The position numbers were made by a program, and so were the translations under genes. The notes under the pieces are model-generated. The model was not told where the DNA came from. It worked only from the letters and a program-made list of their open reading frames with translations, and made no database searches. Below are positions 23,859 to 24,169 of a DNA stretch of 24,169 nucleotides, piece after piece. How positions within the stretch are numbered: position 1 is the stretch's first letter; each line of letters starts with the position of its first letter. This DNA is from a virus: IMG/VR virus record IMGVR_UViG_3300023196_003765, positions 1-24,169 of that record, one strand, 5' to 3'.

Positions 23859-24169
23859 ATGTCTTCATTATCTGTAAAATTACCATTAGTCAGAGATATC
23901 GGCGATGGCTTTTTGATGATTAAAGATTTTGGTACTTTAATAAAACAAAATTTTAAAATGCTAATTTTAACTAATCCCGGTGAAAGAATTATGATTCCTG
24001 ATTTTGGTGTTGGGATTAAGCAATATTTATTTGAAAATTTTAGTGAAGTAACTTATTCAAGAATAGAAAATAAAATTTTTGAGCAAACAGAAGCTTATAT
24101 GCCATTTATAAAAATACAAGAAATGGTTTTTGAGGGTTTTGTTGGTAATGATGGTAAAACAAAATTAAA
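23859..24169 (+). CDS. 25: gp25-like baseplate wedge protein, 3' partial
   Basis: The frame opens at ATG 23859, 28 bases after the giant gene's stop, with CAGGAA as ribosome site, and runs off the window after 103 codons. The motif NPGERIMIPDFGVGIKQYLF (about residues 39-58) is the hallmark of the GPW/gp25 family, preceded by DFGTLIKQNFKMLILT and followed by a helix with I-E-x-K-I-F-E-Q. T4 gp25 is about 130 residues, so most of the protein is present. It forms part of the baseplate wedge around the hub and helps trigger sheath contraction. gp6 would be expected next. Confidence 0.95.
   Translation, partial: MSSLSVKLPLVRDIGDGFLMIKDFGTLIKQNFKMLILTNPGERIMIPDFGVGIKQYLFENFSEVTYSRIENKIFEQTEAYMPFIKIQEMVFEGFVGNDGKTKL

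Noticed and set aside
1-24169. tRNA genes, CRISPR arrays, insertion sequences, integrase or attachment sites
   Set aside because: Coding density leaves no room, and no cloverleaf, regular spaced repeat array or transposase/recombinase motif was seen.

Overview
The window is a piece of an AT-rich, T4-like (myovirus) phage genome. All genes lie on the plus strand and are packed almost without gaps. The phage assignment rests on the right half. It holds a T4 gp55-type late sigma factor, a gp5-like baseplate hub protein with a lysozyme/transglycosylase domain, a companion baseplate-type protein, a 2218-residue giant structural protein, and the start of a gp25-type baseplate wedge gene. The style of these proteins, and the conserved small genes around gp55 (FmdB-type zinc ribbon, acidic one-TM protein, 97-aa protein), resemble marine T4-like phages such as those of picocyanobacteria and Pelagibacter. 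The host cannot be fixed from this window.

Left region (1 to about 12.85 kb) is a 16-gene nucleotide-sugar and glycan cluster. Most genes overlap by 4 to 14 bases, often as ATGA, so it reads as one translationally coupled operon. Three blocks can be seen. (a) 1-5045: a split transketolase (TPP half and pyrimidine half), a Rossmann reductase/epimerase, a glycosyltransferase-like protein, an RfbH/DdhC-type 3-dehydratase with the Lys-to-His change and cysteines expected of the [2Fe-2S] enzyme, and an RmlB-like 4,6-dehydratase. Together they suggest a 3,6-dideoxy sugar, possibly with a branch added by the transketolase. (b) 5050-10894: a DUF115/Maf-MptE-like protein, an SpsF/NeuA-type cytidylyltransferase, a class IV aminotransferase, two tandem NeuB-like proteins (the first degenerate, both short), two short-chain dehydrogenases and a small HAD phosphatase. 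This looks like a nonulosonic-acid-like pathway with a candidate transferase. (c) 10933-12854: GDP-L-fucose synthase and GDP-mannose 4,6-dehydratase, i.e. GDP-fucose or a related 6-deoxy sugar.

Right region (about 12.84 kb to the end) is the late transcription and baseplate module: two small unknown proteins, an FmdB-like zinc ribbon, an acidic membrane protein, gp55, a 97-aa possible gp33-like protein, the gp5-like hub, a needle-like companion, the giant protein and gp25. Exact matches to the T4 late promoter word TATAAATA lie at the module junction (12894) and 40 bases before the giant gene (17128). Such words also arise by chance in AT-rich DNA.

The overall picture is a lytic marine-type phage carrying its own supply of unusual activated sugars next to its late genes. 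They could serve to remodel the host surface (LPS/O-antigen) or to glycosylate virion proteins. No tRNA, CRISPR, insertion sequence, integrase or clear terminator was seen.
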